Below are positions 55,282-64,000 of a DNA stretch of 64,000 nucleotides, one piece after another. The stretch comes from Schizophyllum amplum. Taxonomy: Eukaryota > Basidiomycota > Agaricomycetes > Agaricales > Schizophyllaceae. Position numbers and translations under genes: made by a program. Location of the stretch: assembly GCA_007026445.1 (NCBI GenBank), contig VDMD01000004.1, positions 1,860,001 through 1,924,000 of the forward strand. Direction: 5' to 3'. Numbering within the stretch: position 1 is the stretch's first letter; each line of letters begins with the position of its first letter. A model generated the notes under the pieces. That model saw only the letters and a list, made by a program, of their open reading frames with translations. It did no database searches and was not told the DNA's origin.

Positions 55282-55808
55282 ATGTCCCTCGCCGTCCGTC
55301 TCGAGACCGCGTCCGCCGACTTTCAGAAGCTCCAGCTCGAGCTCTCCACCGTCGTAGAGGCCCGTCAGCGCCTCGATGCGCAGCTCAACGAGAACGAGCT
55401 CGTCAAGAAGGCGCGCCCAACTTCCTTGCCGATCGCAGCGCACGCTGACCGCCGATGGTGCAGGAATTCGCCCAGTTGACGCCGGATAATGTCGTCTTCA
55501 AGCAGATCGGTCCCGCGCTAGTCAAGCAGGACCAGGCCGAGGCCAAGAGCAACGTGAACACACGGCTGGACTTCATCAAGGGCGAGATGTACGTGGACGC
55601 GCCATCGGTTGCGCACAAGTGTTGTTGACTATGCATTGCAGAAAGCGCGTCGAGGGCCAACTGAAGGACATCGAGCAGAAGACAGAGAGGAAAAAGGCAG
55701 AGGTGAGTATCCAGTCATGCTCCTCGGTACCAGGACTGACCATTCGTACAGATCATCGACATTCAGACGGCCATTCAGCAGCAGCAGGCTCAGGCGCCGG
55801 CATCATAG
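55282..55808 (+). CDS. YKE2: Prefoldin subunit 6 (YKE2)
   Basis: Beta-type subunit of the prefoldin hexamer, which delivers actin and tubulin to CCT. Start at 55282 (MSLAVRLETASADFQKLQLE). Exons give LSTVVEARQRLDAQLNENEL-VKK, EFAQLTPDNVVFKQIGPALV-KQDQAEAKSNVNTRLDFIKG-EI, KRVEGQLKDIEQKTERKKAE and IIDIQTAIQQQQAQAPAS. The N- and C-terminal helices with a central beta hairpin are typical; about 125 residues. The intron after NELVKK would start AAG|GCGCGC, a GC donor. A GT donor three codons earlier (CTC|GTCAAG) would delete VKK. One lost T is a third option. Confidence 0.9.
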
Positions 55809-56705
55809 ACTCGTCGATCGCTGTTTTCGCGATGTAACATAGCGAAACGGCGCCATTCCACCGGGCGCCATATCTCCTCGTACGGTCGTCGCGTAGACTG
55901 ACGCCTTGTTGTCTCCATCGACGGACTAGACCATTATGCCTGCTGGAGTCAGACACTTCGCCATCCCTGCTCCGCTCACAGAAGGTGTGCACTCAAAGGC
56001 AGTTGACGCAAAACATGTACATACCTCCGCTTGCGTAAGGAAACGCGTGTGTAGAGCACACTATCGCTCTTGGGTCACTGAACACAAGCAGCAGCATGAA
56101 GGGGAATGTAACGACGCGTCGTCAACGCGTCGCAGTCACCGACGCGCGCCACCCGATCGTATCCCGGCAGATGCCGAGCTCGCGTTCAACAAGGTTCAAG
56201 TCAACTTCCGCGCGTCGTCCTCCTCGACGTCGCTCCTGTCAACGGCGTCCAACTGCTTTCCTCCCTGTGCCCCTTCGTTCTACCAATTTAATTGAGTACA
56301 GCCGAGTTGATGCGTGTGGCAAGGCGGAGCGATGGCCCTCTGTAAGTACATGTGCATGCTTGCATCAATACCTAGTGTCACCGTCAACGAGTGTCAATGC
56401 ACCCATGCTACCTCTGTGCCACCTGACAGTGATGTGGTTCGACATCGAGGACGCGAAGTACTGTAGATGCGACTCCGAGGGCTCGGCAGGGCTCGGCATC
56501 ACCTTGGGCATCACACTCGCGTGGATGACGACGACGTCAGCGTCATGAGTGCGGAGTGAGGCCGTCAGCGCAACTCATTTTGCCTCAAACTTCTGTCCTG
56601 AATGCGCCTACGCCATGGCTCCTCGTCCGTATAAAAGCAACACGATGCCTGCTCGGTTCTCTCCACAGTCCCTCATCACAACCAACCTCACACCGCACAA
56701 ACACC
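55809..56705. other. Intergenic, about 900 nt, no gene recognised
   Basis: Plus-strand ORFs (55936-56295, 56096-56548) lack domains and good composition. GACGCGTCGTCAACGCGTCG near 56112 holds two ACGCGT boxes. The right end holds the TATA box of the next gene. Confidence 0.45.
56630..56637 (+). promoter_or_regulatory. TATA box (TATAAAAG) of the GPI-anchored protein gene
   Basis: Lies 69-76 nt before the ATG at 56706. Confidence 0.6.
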
Positions 56706-57230
56706 ATGTACTTCAACCTGAAGACCGTCTTCCTCTCCGCGCTCGCCGCGTCTGCCCTCGCTGCTGAGGAGAAGCGCCAAGGTGCGCAAACCTCGTCAAA
56801 CGTAGCGACTCTTCGCTAATTCCCTCTCAGCTAGCAGCGTCTACGATTCGCTCACGAGTGCCGCGGCTCCGCCTTTACGGGTGATGGTGAGCAGTCAGCT
56901 CAAATCGCCTTGCGTGGCCTTACCCTTTGACCAGCCGCGACATACCTCAGTGGTGCAACGTCCGCAGCGGGCTCTGCCCTGAGCGGCATCACCTCAGGCG
57001 CAGGCTCCGCGACCTCTGTAGCAGGCAGCGCCATCAGCGACGCGACGTCCGGTGCTGCAAGCATCACGTCAGCTGCTGGGAGCGCCGCAAGCAGCGCGAC
57101 ATCAGCAGCAGGGAGCGCTGCCTCGTCCGCATCATCTGACAATAACGGTGCTGCTTCGGCATTTGCAGTCTCCAACCAGTTGTTCGTTGTGGCAGGAAGC
57201 GTTCTCTTCGGCGCATTCGTTGTGCTCTGA
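56706..57230 (+). CDS. Small Ser/Ala-rich GPI-anchored surface protein
   Basis: Cell-surface protein of unknown role. Start at 56706; MYFNLKTVFLSALAASALA is a signal peptide, followed by AEEKRQ (possible dibasic site). Two introns join ASSVYDSLTSAAAPPLR and ATYLSGATSAAGSALSGITS. The body is an imperfect repeat of SAAGSAxSxxTS units (for example SGAASITSAAGSAASSATSA), likely heavily O-glycosylated. The end SASSDNNGAASAFA followed by NQLFVVAGSVLFGAFVVL is a GPI-attachment signal. About 125 residues. The exact boundaries of the middle exon are uncertain. Such genes are common in fungi and evolve fast. Confidence 0.72.
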
Positions 57231-57439
57231 TATGTCCCCATTGTGCATATACCCCGGACGGATTCTTTCAGCATGAAAGGGACGTCCGTATTAGGCTTTG
57301 TACTGCTTACCTGAACCCTCTATTAGTATATATGCGGTGGAGATAATCGCTATTACTTAGCTTCAGGCGGCAAGCCCATTGTATTCCATGATCAACCTGT
57401 GATGACGTCGGGCGCGTCCGACCGAGGCGCTCAGGCTGA

Positions 57440-59880
<2,441 letters not shown>

Positions 59881-60099
59881 ACCGACCCAAGCTTGCCGCG
59901 GTCACACTTCACTATTCTTTCTGAATATAGTCGTGGACGCCAGACAGCGAGAGGACAATGGAGTTGAACTTGGAGTGTGCTAATCAGGAAGATCGCGTGC
60001 GCCGGACCGCCGCCTTCAACGCTTTGGCATCCGCTTTGGATGTTTACCCTCAGTAGTACTGAAGCGCTCACCTCAGAAACTGCTGGCGTTCGATTGCAG

Positions 60100-62560
<2,461 letters not shown>

Positions 62561-62991
62561 AGCGCCGAGCGGTGGTCGGGATTTAATGACTTAACCAAAG
62601 TTCTCGCGTTCAAACTTCATCTCCATGTTGCTTGAAGCTTGAGGGCCAATACTGACATTGTACGCACAGCGTGTGATGTGTCCTACGTCGCCAAGTCCTT
62701 TGAGATTTGACGCTACCAAGGTCCAGTCAACGAGCGGCTGCATTACAAGGTAGTAAACTTGGTATAGACAGATGCGGTAAGTTATTGACAGGTGCGGCAA
62801 TTCCATGTCCAGCTGCGCGAGCGCCCGGCGTCGTTTGTCTATGTACATTAAAGCAGTGAATATAACCGCGCGCAGTGCTAAGGCGGCAACGACCCCGCTA
62901 AGCCCGCATCACTAGACCCATCTAAGTACTCTCTACGCACTTGCTCACCTCCATGCTCGTTTCATACCCCGATAATCCGCCTCAGCGTATT

Positions 62992-64000
62992 TTACCACCG
63001 TATCCATTCCCCATACATATTTGGCCGCTCGCCGCGAATGTACGCCTCGAACGTCCGCTTGAGCACCGTGGACCAATCGAGATCGCGCTTGTCATCCGAC
63101 ACACGCTCCTCACCCTCTGGCTTGAGATGCGCCCCGCTGGCGCGCAGGGTAGCCCTTGCCTGGCGCTCGCCGGAGATGAAGCGCTCCCCCAGATCTGGCC
63201 AGTTGCGAGCTGGGTCGAAAGGTTTCCACCTATCAGGCCGTTAGACTATGTCAAAGGAGGTAAAGAGACGCGGCACTCGCCAGTAGTTGTGGAAGTGATA
63301 TGAGTATGCGCCCTTGTAGAAGCCTTCTGCGCCGAGGGCCATCGGTGCGCCAGAGGACGAGGCTGGCGTGTCGAAGAACTCCGAGAAGCTACGTACACAT
63401 TAGAACGTCCCCTTAATTACAGACTTGCGTACTCACTCAGTCAAGTATGGTTGCGGCGGGCGGTCACGCTGGAAGTCTTCCGTGTTGAGCCAGGCTGAGT
63501 CGAAGAGCGCGTCCGGCAGGCGTAACAACAAGGGCTCCAAATACGCGTCCTTGGTATATCTCGATATGGTCATCGGATGGAAGTCCAGGTTGTTCTGCAG
63601 CGCAGTGCGGAAGAGGAACGTGCCAAGCGCGCTCTGCTTGTTCAGCTTGAGCACCGCCGTGTTGTACTTGGGCAGGCGTGACCAGCGGTACGCGAATGCA
63701 CCTTTCCATCCCCACAGCTCCTCCCAGTCGCGCAAGAAGATCGTGTCCGCGTCCAGATAGATCCCACCGAAGCGGTGACACAGCACAAAACGGGCCATAT
63801 CCGAGAGAATGACACTCAGACGGTCGTACGACGATGCCGACTTGGAACCCAGGCGGTTCAGCACGTCGTCGTCGTCTTCCTTCTTCTCCGCGGAGGCGCT
63901 GCTAGAGTCCTTCTTCTGCGCAGGCACATTAACGACGTGTCCGCCCGAGTTGAAGAGCGTGTCGAGATGGCGCCACTCGTCGGCCAGCTCGGGAACCCCG
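62992..64000 (-). CDS. DXD-type glycosyltransferase (GT32-like), partial, 5' end outside window
   Basis: Golgi-type sugar transferase with the DXD sugar-nucleotide/metal site. Visible: SASSYDRLSVILSDMARFVL, CHRFGGIYLDADTIFLRDWE (the Asp-Ala-Asp of the active site), WGWKGAFAYRWSRLPKYNTA, VLKLNKQSALGTFLFRTALQ and PLLLRLPDALFDSAWLNTED. A first intron joins PPQPYLTE to FSEFFDTPASSSGAP and GFYKGAYSYHFHNYW. The last intron begins TG|GCGAGT, a GC donor, and rejoins as WKPFDPARNWPDLGERFISG, ending GERPNMYGEWIRW. The beginning of the protein lies beyond the right edge, so no membrane anchor can be judged. The GT32/alpha-1,4-GT assignment rests on the DXD block and its spacing. Confidence 0.8.

Overview
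This window is nuclear DNA of a filamentous basidiomycete, most likely an Agaricomycete. It is GC-rich and gene-dense. Most genes carry several introns of about 45-65 nt, with GTRNGY donors, CTNAC-type branch sites close to the acceptor, and some very short exons. The recognisable proteins (Byr4, a PL3 pectate lyase, a Ser/Ala-rich GPI-anchored protein, tandem Old Yellow Enzymes, a Dal5-type permease) are a normal fungal set. I cannot name the species.

Layout. 1-6.5 kb, all on the minus strand: a YHM2-type mitochondrial carrier (cut by the window edge), a long coiled-coil protein, and an AIM6-like phosphodiesterase. 6.8-9.5 kb: an unassigned 2.7-kb island bounded by imperfect terminal inverted repeats, holding degenerate or unrecognised coding sequence. 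9.9-20 kb: a small secreted protein, an SHB17-like phosphatase divergent from VPS18, the ribosome-biogenesis factor CGR1, and a large disordered protein. 20-31 kb: SEC39, a PL3 pectate lyase, and NIP7 divergent from NRDE2. 31-38 kb, plus strand: BYR4, urease accessory protein UreD, and a Dal5-type MFS permease. 38-47.5 kb, minus strand: a PCF11-like zinc-finger protein without a CID, CLPTM1, an m-AAA protease, and WRAP73. 48-55.8 kb: a DHA1 MFS transporter, a mitochondrial PP2C (PTC6-like), gamma-glutamyltransferase, and prefoldin subunit 6. 56.7-62.3 kb: a GPI-anchored protein and a tandem duplication carrying two YqjM-class Old Yellow Enzymes. 63-64 kb: a DXD-type glycosyltransferase, cut by the window edge.

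Most genes are independent housekeeping units. Functional neighbours are limited. UreD and the Dal5-like permease may both serve ureide/urea use. SEC39 (Golgi-ER tethering) and VPS18 (endolysosomal tethering) are both membrane-traffic factors, and CGR1 and NIP7 both act in 60S assembly, but these pairs are not adjacent. Four gene pairs share short divergent promoters. A GAACTTCAACTYGAA-like element recurs upstream of several unrelated housekeeping genes.

The most notable points are these. (1) An in-phase choice in the coiled-coil gene: splicing the last intron gives a soluble coiled-coil end, and retaining it gives a tail-anchored protein. (2) The inverted-repeat island with unidentified cargo. 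(3) The tandem OYE pair, which differs at an active-site position. (4) About a dozen places in eight conserved genes where a single missing base breaks an otherwise intact frame. The last pattern looks like consensus error from homopolymer shortening rather than gene death, and it means that mechanical ORF calls break these genes wrongly.
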